A stretch of DNA of 64,000 nt from contig JBBHKE010001236.1 in NCBI GenBank assembly GCA_037447655.1, forward strand, positions 73,303 through 137,302, given 5' to 3'. This stretch comes from Zygnema cylindricum. Lineage: Eukaryota > Streptophyta > Zygnematophyceae > Zygnematales > Zygnemataceae. This document shows positions 23,145-34,753 of this stretch, piece by piece (position 1 is the first letter of the stretch; each line of letters starts with the position of its first letter). The notes beneath the pieces are model-generated. The model did no database searches. It was not told the DNA's origin and saw nothing but the letters and a program-made list of their open reading frames with translations. The translations under genes and the position numbers were made by a program.

Positions 23145-26058
23145 TTAGTAAGACTATTTTTCCCCATTTCTAATTATTTATATACGTTAATGGGAATTTA
23201 CGTAATTTTTGGCTTTTTGCAACGCTGTTCGTTTAATGTGCTGCCGTGTGAGTGGTCCAGTGGTCTTCTTTCCGACAAGCACTTACAGCATACCGTATGG
23301 CTTTCCACGACAATTATACCGTATTTTACAAAGTCGCATTTTGTAGCCATGCTGTAGACTTCAATGTGTACGGACAGCAGGAGTGTCAGAGAAATTGTTT
23401 TTTGTGGAAACAGTTTAGGCGGATTATGGTTTAGGTGTTTATGTCTACACTGACCTGCTATGAAGGACCACACCTATTTGTGAGATACACGACAAAAATA
23501 TTGATGACAGGATTCCAAGTGTCACTGTCTAATTTGCGTGAAGATTTCTGATGCTGGATTCTGCGCTAAAACCACGATACCCAGATTTTTGTTTTTTTGA
23601 ATAAACGTAATGAAAAACAAAGCGACACTCTGCGGAAAAATAAGTACAATTCATTTATACCATATATATTATAAAAGCACTATCAACCATATTTAAAATA
23701 ATAAAATGTCGTTGAACTATGTTATTGAATCGCTTCTGCGTTCGACATTTACGGGTATATATATATATATATATTTTATTTTTTATTTTTGGCAAAGTGG
23801 GTTTTTCCGTACATTACATCACCTAGATTTTGCTTTTTTCTTGCCTACCGCTTTGTCGCTCTGACGGCCACTTGTCTACCATTTGAAGCACTTTGACAAC
23901 TGGCAACATGTACGGAAGTGATGACAAAAACGTACTTGAGAAGTTAAGAATTACGCTCTTAACGACTTTTGGACGCTTGTCATTGGATTTTTTGTCGCAT
24001 ATGTCATACCGAGGGTCACCGGGTGTGGTCGGGGATAAAGAAGGTGAGTGGATAAAAAAAAATCGCCACGATTTTATCGTTTCTCGATATTGCTACCATA
24101 AAAAATGTCTCGACCTAGATTGGTGTCAAAACTAAAAACCCTAAAAAAAATTATAGGGCACGAGTTCCCGATTTTCTCGTTTTTTGACTTTTATGGTCTG
24201 CGGCTTGCTTTCAGTGTCATAGACGTCATGGAACGCATCTCGGCCGTCGATGATTCTAGTGGACGATCGGGAACTGCGTCAGCATCATTAATGCCGCTTT
24301 GGCGTGAGTGGGATCAGGGACCTTTTGAGCTGTCGCATTTCGCAAAAGAGCTGACCAAAACTAGTTTTCACGTGCGCATATAATTATTTGGTCTGACCGT
24401 CGGGAACCAGGGCCGTACGCATCCTGATCTTACGGTCAGGGCCGTACGCATCGTAATCGTACGGTCTGAGTTCTAGGTGCCGCGAGCCGTGGTTTGGTAG
24501 ACAACGTCTGTCCAAAAGCTCGCTGGATTTTTCGTAGTTTTCTGCGACTTGATGATTTGAATGCTGTGCAGCTTTTGTCGAATTATGTGCACACGGGTCT
24601 CCGTACTATAAAGAATGTGGAGAAATGTGCATAAAATGTACGGACGTAGGAGAAGAACGCTTTACAATTATTTTCCAGTGTCACAAAGGGCTGCGCTCCA
24701 TGAGGCCCAAAAGCGGTCATTTCAAGGTCGTTTTCAAATGATTGGGCGGTTTATGACCGTAGGATTCTGAGGGTAGCTGCATCGAGACTCTTTCCAGACC
24801 ATATTCAGGCATTCACAATCTTTGGAAAATTATGACCGTAAGATTCGGAATTGACGGTTAAGATTGGCCCCAATGATAAAAATCGGCCTTACTCTGGTCA
24901 CGAGAAGTGCCCTGATGGGGCTAGCTAAGCCCTGACCTGGAAAAATAGAGGAGCCGTACGGGTCTGGGCAGTTTGTTTGCATATGTGACGCTTTAAATGA
25001 CGCTTTACGCAGTTCCGGCCGTCAGATTTATTTTGGACGACGGTCAATAATTGCTCTCAAGGATTCGACGGCCAGTTTCGCACGATGCACACACCTCCGA
25101 ATTGTACATACAATGATTGAACGGTCAGACTTATGGACCCATTCAACGGCGTACACAGGAACTCGAACTGGAATGTTTTGAACATTCTCCGGCATGTGAA
25201 AAGTACGGCCACGCAGAAACATTCTATTTAGGATAGGAAACAACCAGTCAACGTCCAGCTCAGATTATCGGCTCGTTTACACCAATGAGAGAACACGGTC
25301 ATCGGAAAATTACCAATCAACATCCTCATCAGTCTGCACCTACAAAGTCCACGGCGAGACTTGCCGGCCGGCACAAGGACACGACAATGGGACACAGAAA
25401 AACACTGATCATACAAGTACGGACACATCGTGGCTGATGACGTAAGTTCAAATATCAAAACCGCGGCCCCAATCATAACCGGTGGCAGCCGTACATCCAG
25501 ATACGCCCAGAACGGCCGTCAGTCCGTTACTCGATTGTACAAACGGCTGCGATCTACCTGCTTACCCGTAATTCCGGCAGATCGCAAATTTTTTCTTTTG
25601 ATCCTACCGTGTGGTAACCCGCGGTAAACTTTGTCCGACACGCTCTGACTTTTCTGTCGTACGAAGGATCCATATTGAACTCTTAAACCCGTTAATTGAT
25701 CAGGATTCTATCCAGCAGATTCTGCAATCATGAACCCGAGCGTGAGCTGTACGCGTCGTGGATCTGTACAAAATTACTGAACTCGTCAGGTTTTAGGGTG
25801 GATCCGTACGGACAATATGCGACCCCGACAGCTTGATAAACACCCTAGTTGATACGCTTGTCCTACAAGTATTTTCTTTACCGGCCGCCTTTGCAGAGAC
25901 GTTGTTCCTTACGTGTCCCCTGCAGTCTTCACTCTGCAGTCCAGAGCTTCCTTCACTTTTGCTCACGTCCTGTTTCTCTTTTTCCTCCCTCTCTCTCACT
26001 CTCATTCACTGTCTCCTCTCTCTCTTCCTCCCTTGATACAACAGGCAGGTGATGTGGA
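23145..26058. other. Mostly unique sequence upstream of BDP1
   Basis: No transposon termini or convincing coding frame found. A TA dinucleotide run lies at about 23755-23774. Direct repeats of GGCCGTACGCATC occur near 24412 and 24439. From about 24.2 kb the GC content rises, suggesting a promoter-proximal region. Frames of 60-92 codons have no motifs or splice context that I can support. Confidence 0.4.
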
Positions 26059-26065
26059 TATAAAT
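26059..26065 (+). promoter_or_regulatory. Candidate TATA box for BDP1
   Basis: TATAAAT lies 100 bases before the proposed start codon, and a CT-rich stretch (25970-26035) precedes it. Position and sequence fit a plant core promoter, but no transcript evidence is available. Confidence 0.35.
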
Positions 26066-26164
26066 GTAAAGTGAGCCGATAGGTGAATGTATTTGATGAA
26101 ACCTGATTGTAGAAATTTGTAGCAAACCCTAATTTCTGTTAGGGTTTCCCTGCTGACGTCAGCC

Positions 26165-29100
26165 ATGCTGTCAGCATTAGATGCAGCTTTGGAAGCTTCT
26201 TCCGCATCTGGTAAAATCCTAATCGCTGAGGAATCTGAATCCTGAGGAGAATATACTGTCCCCGTATTTATTTTCTGTTAAATGTATCTGTTTTAACAGC
26301 TGATTTGGCCTTTTTTCAGTTATGAGAGGATACTATTCTGATTATTAAGATAAACATAATTTTTTCAAAGATTACACTATTAAATTTTGCAACTGTAAAA
26401 TGTTTCCCAGCTCAATTTTAGTTTTTTATTTTCAGTTTTCTATTATCAGTTTCATTTATATAGTTTCTGAATTGGATTTGTGGTTCTTTCTAATATTTAT
26501 GGAGTTATAGAGGGTGAGATTCAGAAAAGGAGAGCATTATATACAGATAGAGAAGATTTAGAGAAGGTAAAAGTGTTGGAGAAAGGGGCAGAAATGCGAG
26601 AAGTGAGGGGCATGGAGGGAGCGACCAATTGAGAGGGATCAATTGGAAACCTCTTGTTATACAGTTATTAATGTTGTCAATTTGGATCTATTTTAAGGTA
26701 GTAAATGAATTTTAGTACTACAAACATCCATTTTTTTTCTTCATTTTGCAGAAATGGTTGTCATATTGGATGTCAACTGTGCTGTTTGGTTTTCAAAATA
26801 CCTTTTTTCTCCCTTGTTCTCTCTGTCTCTCTCCCCTTTTCCTTCTTCATTCTGTTCTGTTAAACCTTCTTCTTCATGTCTCTCTCACTTTTCTCTCTCT
26901 CCCGCCTTTCTGTCTTTTTCTCTCCTTACCTTTTAATGGCCTTGCTCTGCTCCCTTTGTCGATGTTTTTGTTTCCCTCTTTGTTGCTCTCCTTTTCCTTC
27001 AGTTCCTGTCATCTCCTTCTTCTTCTTACCCTAGTGTTTCCTTATCTCACTTCCCCCTTCTCCTCACACCCTCACTATCGCCCGCACCCTCTTCCCTTCA
27101 CCCCACTATTTGCGTAGCTTTTTTTTCGCCCCTGATTACCTACCCCTACACCATTTTTCCACCCCTTTGTTTGTTTATCCTTTTATTTTTACCTCTTTTT
27201 TCTTCCATTTTTCAAACTTTTTTTCCACATTTTTTTGTTTTTCGCTTCTGTTTTTCAGCTCCACGGACGGCTGCCTTTCAACCAAAAGTCAAACCTAGGG
27301 CTCGAAAAGGAGGCATTTCGGCACCTGTCTCGGCCAATGGGGAGGGAGCAACAGGAAGACAGGTGGCACCTCTAGAATCTCCTAAAATTCCTTTAGAAGC
27401 TCCTAAAAATGCTCTGAAAGCTGCAGGAAATCCTCTAGAAGATTCTGAAAATCCTGGGGGAGTTTCCGACATTAGGTGTGGTCAGGAAACACGGGAATTG
27501 AATTCACCGCCGACTCCTTTGTCGATTGATTTGGGCTCAGAATTAAATGTGTTGGGACTGAAAAAGGACCTGCGGGAAGTTTCTGGACAATTAAAACAAC
27601 TAAATCGTGAAAATGATGCAATTTTGCGTCCGTGTGACGATGCTTTTGGAACTAAAAGTGATGAATCGTTTTCGGAAAAGGGCGGAGAGAAACAAGGGAC
27701 GACAACTGCACTTGGACAGGTGAATGACTACAGACGAACTTAGTACATTTTCGATGTTTTCATGAGGTTATCTCTGGTGCATTTTCATTAGTAAACAGAC
27801 TAATTTTAACTGACTAAATCAAATTTTTCCATGTGCAGGATTCCCTGCGAATACACACTTCAGAAATCGGGGATGACTTTTTTCTATCACTGACATCAGC
27901 GATGCCGGATGCAGTATCCCTCCCTCTTCCTCCGCCTTCGCTGACAGCAGACACAGACGAGCCACTAAATTCTGAGCCGGTATTGTTGTCTTCCTCCATG
28001 CTGACCTCAGCAACACCTGCCACGTCAGCTTTTGCCATGTCGGCAGCTGCCACGTCGATTACTGTCACATCAGCATTTTCGCAGTTAATAACCTCCTCCT
28101 CACTTTTTGCCACATCAGATTCGTCTTTTGTCAATCAGGAATCTGGACAGGGGAATTTGACTTTTGTAACTGATTTAAATGTTTCTCCCATGGAGGAGAT
28201 ACAAAGAGAGACGCAAGTTTCGCAGACTGTTGAAATTCATGGAATAAAGCGGAAAGATAGGGCAGGTCGGACTGTCAAACGGAGGAGACTGATAAAGCAA
28301 AAAGACTGTATTGGTGGGGAGGTAATGACCAATGGACTCTCTGAAAACGAGGAGGAGAATTCGGAAGATGACATCAGTGAATCAGAGACTGACAGGTTAG
28401 CGTTGACAGAGAAAACGAGATCTGTCAGAGGGAGAGAGAAGACACGTGGTGGTCTAGGTAGCAGAGTGGGTAGAGGGAGAAAAGAGGGAGAGAAAATTGC
28501 AGATGCAACTATGACTGACCCTCCAGAGAATGGGACTGCTGTTCTTGGAACGGCTCCATGTGGAACTGCTGTAAGTAATTCCATAGGAGGCGACGAAATT
28601 GTACTTCCAATAAATTTATCCGCAGATGGAACTGTTCCGTTGGGCAGTGCTGACAATATCGAGGAGGGACTCGGAGCTGGAGTAGGAAGAGGAAGGGGAA
28701 GGGGAAGAGGGAGAGGGAGGGGAAGAGGGAGAGGGAGAGGGAGAGGGACAGATACAGGAACAAGAATGGAAACGGAAAAGGGAACCGGAACAGGGCAGAA
28801 AAAAATGTCGAACAAAAAAACCCTGATTGTGAAGACGAAAAGAACGAGAAGAGGTGTGTGGACATAATTGTTAGAATGTTCAATGTAAAGGTTTGAAAAG
28901 AGGAAAAAATATTGTGAGTTTCTTTCTTGTCTTCCGTTACTGGTTTTTTTTCTCACCTTCCTTTCCCCTTTTTTTTATTTTTCAATTTTGTCTTTTTCCC
29001 CTTTCTCTTTCTCCCTGTTTTTCAGCCCGGCCAATTGATTCGGCGGAGGCCAATATAACGGATCCCACACAAATGACTTTGAGGACTTTAATTCGAAAAG

Positions 29101-32100
29101 CAGAAGCTGCTGAAAGAGAGGTAAGGAAACCCAAAAAAATAAAAGTGCAACAATTGGCGCAAGTGTTTATATATATATTAACTGTTTGACATGGAGGATT
29201 TTAATTTGAAAAGCAGAACTGCCAAAAGCGAGTGAAGGAAACCCTAAACAATAAAAGTGAAACAATTGGCACAAGTGTTTGCAGATAATTTTATTTTCTT
29301 TATTTAACTGTTTGAGGACTTCACTTCGGAAATCATAAGCCACCAAAAAAGTCTGTATCTACATGAAAAAAATAAATGAAGCAAATGGCATGTATGTAAA
29401 GGTGAGAATTTGATTGTTTCAGTCTTTGAGGACTTTGTTTCGAAGGAGAGGGAGCCAAAAGGGGTGAAAAACCCCTAGATAAAGTAATTATTGCAAAACT
29501 AAACTAAGGCAACTAATAATAAACTTTCCGGAAGATATTTTTCTAGTCGTCACTACTGTTTTTTTTTTCTTTTAACTTCAACAATGATTAGAACAAATGC
29601 CTTAAACCATAGGCGAAAAGATTTTTGAAGTAATAATTTTGTGTTTTAAGGCGTTTTAGGGTTTCTATGTATTGTATCGAAATGTGAAGCCATGCAAATC
29701 TGTTATATTCTAGGGCAATGTCTACCGCCGTTTTTAGTTAGCTCCAGCTCAAAGTTCTTGTCTTACAAGTTCAGATGATTTTCTGGTAAATTGAGTATAT
29801 TGTATATCTCCATTTCGTGGGATCTTAAATATTGAACCGTCAAATCTAAAAATTGATCAGCAATTGCAATTTTTTTGTTCTTTATTGATTCGGATGCACA
29901 GAGGATATTTGGATTCTAAAGAATGTTGCCCACGAACCAATCCACAATACACCCTCCATTTTTTTTTGAGTAAAAGGAATTATTCCTGTAAATGCAAAAT
30001 TTGAATGTATAATATTATTTTAGTGTAGGGTGACGCGGGGAATTGTATTCCACTTCCTTAAACATTGTGTTTAGCACTGTTTATGATTTTCGGTCGGAGA
30101 AAGTCTTGATCGAATTAGTGTTATTAACTGTAATAGCAGTGGACAGAGTAGTATTGGTTGTCAACAATTACGTAATTTGAGTTACTAAAACTCCTCCACA
30201 CAAAAGTAGTACAATTTCAATACAACTTTTTGTTATTGAATCTATAATTGAGTTGTCGTTGGTAATCCACACAAACATTTTCTCCAGATCATAAAATATA
30301 ACTTACACACCTAACCTCCCTTGAAAGCCATTATGGGCCCGACTAATACTTGTGAATAGTAAAAGACGGCTTCTGCGTTTTAAGTTTTTTCTCTTTGAGA
30401 AATTATTCATGATAGGAAAGAATAAAGTTTTCCAAATTCAGGTAACAACATCTTTTGAGGATTTTATGTTGTTTTAATTTCAGAAAGCGAAAGAGGAAAA
30501 GGCATCAAGGGAAGCTTCCGGAGAGCTCCAACAGGACAAGAATACAATGGAGGCAGAAGAAGAAACAGGGTGAGATACTGGTTTCAGTTCAGCCCTCAAA
30601 AGGTGTTGGGAAGAGGTGAAGAGGAGAGGAGAAGGGAAGTGAGGACGGGATTAGTTGGAAGAGGTGCTGTGAGAGGTGAGTGGGGGCAGAAGAGGAGGGG
30701 AGAGGGAGGGTGAAGGAGTACAATGGTGGCAGAAGAAGTGAGAGATTGAGACACAGTGGTTCTAGGATGAGGAGAGGAAGGTGAGGGGAGGGAAAGTGCG
30801 AGGGAGGACTATGAGGTATTGGAGACGCTATTCTGAGAGGTAAGTGAGGACAAAAGTGGATGCAAGAGGAAGAGAGAGGGAACATATATTTATTTATCCC
30901 CCTTTGTTCGTTAACTCAGACAGAAGAAAGGGTAAGATAGTAACTGATTTTGGTTTAAGCTACAAGAGTTTAGAAGAGGAGACGAGAGAGGAGAATGAAA
31001 AGAAGATAAGGGGGAGCTCCTTTGGTACACTGGGTCGCGCTCTTTTTCTGACTTACTAACTCAGAAATGTAGGACAAGATAATGTTGCTGCTTTTTAATT
31101 AGAAAAACTGCGAGAGGGAAGAGACAGAGCGAAATGGCAGGGGGTGAGGGAGAAAGAGTTGGATGGTAGTCACAACTTTTGTTCAATCATACTAGGGCAA
31201 ATTAGATTGTCTCCATTGCAGATGTCGCCTTTCATGTTGTCTTATACAAAAAGGTAAAAGAAAACATAAAAGAAAAAAGGATAGGGTCTTGAGCTGGTAA
31301 ATATCTTAGTAAGGTTCAGTTGGATTTTACCTTCAATTCTAAAGTTTTGATTAATGACATTCAAAAAGAGGGGAGGGAAGCTGTATTTTGACTATTTTCT
31401 AACCAGTTAAATCCTATGTGGCATGTGCTGATGTGGCAGGATCACATTGGCCCCTCAAGTTCAAGTTGTAAACGGACGAATCGTAATTAACGAGGGTTCT
31501 TTAACAGCCTCTTCTCACGGTACAACAAGAATAGACGCCCAAAATTATCGCCGTGTCGAAGAAACTGCCCCTCGACTAAATTATAGTACATATGCAAATC
31601 GACAAACCCCGGAGAGATGGACTGCTGAAGATACAGAGATTTTCTATCAGGTAAACTGACTTGTCGTGAAATCTGAACTGTTCTTTTTGTTGAGATTAAT
31701 GTGAATGTTTAGGATTTTTTTTTGCATGATCTTAATGACGGTGATATTTATTGGTGATGGATGTATGAAAGTTTGTTTGAAGGTCGTGAACAAATTGGAA
31801 GGATTTCAAAGGCAAGTTTTTGTTTTCTAACGAATATTCAAGAGCTGAATTTTGTGGGTTTCGCTTCTTTTTTGTGTCATTATGATTAGTCAAACACTGT
31901 CAAAATCATGTTTTTTTTCGGTGTATTTTTTCTTATTTGTACCTGTTTAGGTTTTCAAAATCTTGACATGCAAAACTTCAAAAGTTATGGCCATTTTGAA
32001 AGAAAGTAACCTCGATCCTTTAGCTATAATATGTTTCTAATCTAGATATTATCTTAGATATTATTATTATTATCCATAATATGTTTCTAATCTTGTTGGT

Positions 32101-32415
32101 TTTGGGTAGCAGGGTTTACGACAATTTGGGTCAGATTTTGGTTTGATACAACAATTGTTACCTGGGCGAACTAGAAGACAAATAAAGAGCAAATACATGA
32201 AAGAAGACCGTGTGAATAAGGACAAAATTGATGAAGCTCTTCGTCATAGGCCAACTGATAATTTCCATTATGATGCCATAATGAGAGCTTTGGGAAGTGA
32301 AGATAATGCAGGAGACCATAGTGGAGAAGATTTTTCCATTTTTGGCGAAGGTGATTTATCTGGGATGAGAGAGAGTCCTCCAGAAGAGGTGAGTGCATTT
32401 GGTGAAACTTGGTAA
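26165..32415 (+). CDS. BDP1: TFIIIB subunit B'' (BDP1-like), SANT domain
   Basis: The protein is a component of RNA polymerase III initiation factor TFIIIB, acting in the nucleus with TBP and BRF to recruit Pol III to tRNA and 5S genes. Seven exons join in phase: 26165-26210, 27259-27719, 27839-28853, 29026-29120, 30484-30569, 31440-31650 and 32113-32388. All introns are GT-AG, and reading past the last donor ends at TAA 32413-32415 (about 738 residues). Features by residue: FQPKVKPRA-type N-terminus (about 20-28); Ser/Thr-rich acidic middle; Gly-Arg dipeptide run (about 450-473); APQVQVV linker (about 570); SANT domain about 625-671 (W628, FYQGLRQFG, PGRTRRQ at 655-661), split by intron 6. 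The linker and SANT signatures identify the family. The low-complexity exon 3 is poorly conserved, so its borders rest on splice sites only. Alternatively the strong donor AG|GTGAGT at 32389 may splice to 34754 in the same phase, giving about 1007 residues. Confidence 0.85.
26211..27258 (+). other. BDP1 intron 1, pyrimidine-rich
   Basis: The donor CTG|GTAAAA and acceptor TTTTTCAG are in phase 1. The second half (26790-27255) is nearly all C and T, giving long but meaningless frames on the plus strand. A second acceptor-like TTTTGCAG near 26743-26750 could define an alternative exon. Confidence 0.6.
28681..28752 (+). repeat. GGAAGA/GGGAGA coding repeat (Gly-Arg run)
   Basis: About twelve GGN-AGR hexamers within BDP1 exon 3 encode alternating Gly and Arg. 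The purity at DNA level suggests ongoing length variation. Confidence 0.85.
29121..30483 (+). other. BDP1 intron 4 with decayed exon-4 copies
   Basis: Segments at about 29190-29283, 29315-29400 and 29425-29480 resemble exon 4 and its downstream intron (GAGGACTTTAATTCGAAAAGC, and CAACAATTGGCGCAAGTGTTT-like words) with increasing divergence. In the first copy the donor GAG|GTAAGG has become GAGTGAAGG. The rest of the intron is AT-rich, with no gene seen. Confidence 0.6.
30570..31439 (+). other. BDP1 intron 5 with decayed exon-5-like repeats
   Basis: Segments near 30717-30770 and 30905-30955 resemble the 3' end of exon 5 plus its donor (TACAATGGAGGCAGAAGAAG, then GGGTGAGATACTGG). The stretch 30595-30880 is a purine-rich degenerate repeat. 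It has no independent gene. Confidence 0.5.
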
Positions 32416-33006
32416 TTGAACATTAGATATACGTACTTGTTTTCCTGTTGATGGTGTCCATGTTTATATTGGTTTTCATGTTTATATTTTAGTATGACTC
32501 ATGGGAACGGAGATGTTCATGTCATATTCTTTATCAGTGGAGCTTTTTCCCCTTGTAGTATGCACGTCAATGTTGTGTTTTTTTCCACAATTAGGGTGGT
32601 AGCACATATCAAAAATTTATTAAATTTCACTTTGGACAACAGCTCATTACGCTTTGTACCTATGTGAGTTTTTTCATCACCGGTAATAAGCCGTTCCAGT
32701 ATTTTCCCATTTGTCGCTAGGAAAGAGGGCTCTGTCAGAGTCAACATTACCTTTTGCTACATTTTTGAGGATCAATCAAATTGCAGCAATCATGGGTTCT
32801 CCTAACTATTTGGAGTGTAAAGACGTCACATCCTTCCATTTAAGTTTATTTCAGATTGTCAGAAGCCTTTGAGATTCATCGTACGGCTAATGTGGTGGCA
32901 CAATATACCCTAATTTGGTGGTGTCATGTGTCGGTATTTTATTTGCCGCATGTTTCAATCATCTACATCGAAGCATTTGTAATGGAAATTTTAGTGGTTT
33001 ACACCG

Positions 33007-33012
33007 AATAAA
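33007..33012 (+). terminator. Candidate polyadenylation signal for BDP1
   Basis: AATAAA about 600 bases after the TAA at 32413-32415. It supports a transcript ending before the MITE at 33328, but plant polyadenylation signals are loose and this could be chance. Confidence 0.3.
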
Positions 33013-33327
33013 TTTCTGCTTGATTAATTCTGATATCTATACATCGAATTATCGACCTGTTAAATGCTTGATGTTTCTGTACATCTGTACATGATCCATG
33101 CGCTCGTGAGGATTTGATTGCCGTGAACGTTTCCCGTGAGACGGGGGACATGTAAACATAAGAATTGACAAATCACATGTCGTATTTTGTACATTACTAG
33201 TAAATCAACGCCCGTTACACGGGCATGTACCTGTCCAGTTTATCATGCCCGTACTGCGGACGCACGGCAGCGTCACGTTGTGCCAGCGGTACGACGGTCC
33301 GTACTGCGGACCATCGCACGGCAACGT

Positions 33328-33866
33328 TACACCACGAATCGTTATTAGTGTCAAAGTTTAAATAGTGTTGAAGAATTCACCGTAATTGATGCTAATTAAG
33401 AATTTGTTTTTTTTTTTTAAAGGTGTATTGTAATTTCGGCTTAATGCTAATTTGGGAACAGCAAAAATGAAATATTCTCCGTACGATTGTATACATTAAC
33501 ATATGTATTCGTACAAAATATTAGAAATCGTACGCCGTCGTGAAATTTAAATATCCGTACATGTCGGGCTAATTTACGTGTCAGACTAATTCCGTTTTTT
33601 GAGCGCACGTTCCTATGCGTGCGCATCTGATTTAATTCATTTTTTGTAGAATTTTCACTTGAAAAAGTACATTTATGTACGGTCTGACATCAACCGTACA
33701 CCACACTATTTAGATCTTGTTGTACTTTCGTTTTTTACGCTATTTTGTACGGTACCTTAATTAACGTCAAGGAAAAATTAAAATCATGTATCCTATTTGA
33801 GGAAAAAAATCAAAATTTTAAGAACCCAAATTAGAGTTATTGACACTAATAACGATTCGCGGTGTA
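33328..33866. mobile_element. Mariner-like MITE family A, 539 bp, TA target
   Basis: The ends are TACACCACGAATCG and CGATTCGCGGTGTA, inverted relative to the copy at 16444. It sits in a degenerate tandem repeat. Comparing the flanks (GGCAACGT and CATTGTGCCAGCGG) with a neighbouring unit (GGCAGCGTCACGTTGTGCC) shows that only TA was duplicated, the target preference of Tc1/mariner elements. Confidence 0.8.
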
Positions 33867-34012
33867 CATTGTGCCAGCGGTCTGGCGGTCTGTACACCGA
33901 CGGTTGGCAACGTTATATTACGTTAGTGGTACGGCGGTGTGTACACCGACGGTTGGCAATGTCATATTACGCCAGCCGTACGGCAGTATGTACAGCGACG
34001 GCTGGCAAGCGT
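33867..34012. repeat. Degenerate GC-rich tandem repeat
   Basis: Units around CGTTATATTACGCCAGCGGTACGG-type sequence (about 60 bp each) continue from 33240-33327 across the MITE. They grade into the shorter-unit minisatellite to the right. Confidence 0.6.
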
Positions 34013-34017
34013 AGAAT

Positions 34018-34440
34018 TATGCCACCCGGCGGCAGCGTATAATTATGCCAGCCGGCGGGAGCGTATAATTATGGCATCGTAAAGTTATGCCAGCCGGCGA
34101 CAGCGTAGAAAATTGCCAGCAGGTGGCAGCGTAGAAAATTGCCAGCGGCCGGCAACGTAGAAAATTGCCAGCCGGCGGCAGCGTAGAAAATTGCCAGCCG
34201 GTGGCACCGTAGAAAATTGCCAGCGGCCGGCAACGTAGAAAATTGCCAGCCGGCGGCAGCGTAGAAAATTGCCAGCCGGTGGCAGCGTAAAAATTGCCAG
34301 CGGGCGGGCGGCAGCGTAGAATCACGCCAGCCGGCGGCAGCGTAGAATTATGCCGGCCGGCGGCAGCGTAGAATTATGCCAGCTGGCGGGCGGCAGCGTT
34401 GAATTATGCCAGCAGGCGGGCGGCAGCGTAAAATTGTGCC
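34018..34440. repeat. Minisatellite, about 26-bp unit, about 16 copies
   Basis: The unit is GCCAGCCGGCGGCAGCGT followed by AGAAAATT or AGAATTAT. The central units (about 34110-34265) repeat as a three-unit block of about 78 bp, a simple higher-order pattern. Frames on the minus strand are translations of this repeat. Confidence 0.9.
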
Positions 34441-34547
34441 ACGGTACGGCGGTCTGTAACGCGACGGGCGGCACCGCTACGTCGTGCCAGCGGTACGGCC
34501 TTCCGTACTGCGGACGGACAGAAAAAATCCTTGACAGACACACCGCC

Positions 34548-34555
34548 TATATAAG
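34548..34555 (+). promoter_or_regulatory. Candidate TATA box before the Gly/Glu-rich frame
   Basis: TATATAAG lies about 200 bases before the ATG at 34754, with a CT-repeat leader between. This supports an independent promoter for the following frame rather than its use as a BDP1 exon. Confidence 0.4.
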
Positions 34556-34640
34556 GGTTTCCAGAAAGGCGAACAAAGTTCTCTTATTTATATACTGATA
34601 GGAGTCATAATTGCAAGAATTTCAGTTAACAGCCATATTG

Positions 34641-34737
34641 ATCTCTTTTTTTTTTCTCTCTCTCTCTCTCTCTCCCTCCCTCTCTCTCCCTCCCTCTCTC
34701 TCCCTCTCTCCCTCTCTCTCTCCCTCTCTCTCCATCT
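34641..34737 (+). repeat. CT/CCCT microsatellite
   Basis: A nearly pure pyrimidine tract made of CT, CCCT and CCATCT units. It is either a 5' leader element of the downstream frame or an unusually long polypyrimidine tract before the CAG at 34751-34753. Confidence 0.9.
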
Positions 34738-34753
34738 CTATCCTTCCATCCAG

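Noticed and set aside
26746-27117. 123-codon Leu/Ser/Phe-rich frame resembling a membrane protein
   Set aside because: Pyrimidine-rich intron sequence; BDP1 exons splice across it in phase.
28237-28956. 239-codon minus-strand frame opposite BDP1 exon 3
   Set aside because: Its Pro/Leu runs are the antisense of the Gly-Arg repeat, and splice phases support the plus strand.
34018-34440. CRISPR-like array
   Set aside because: Units are contiguous without unique spacers and the DNA is eukaryotic; it is a minisatellite.
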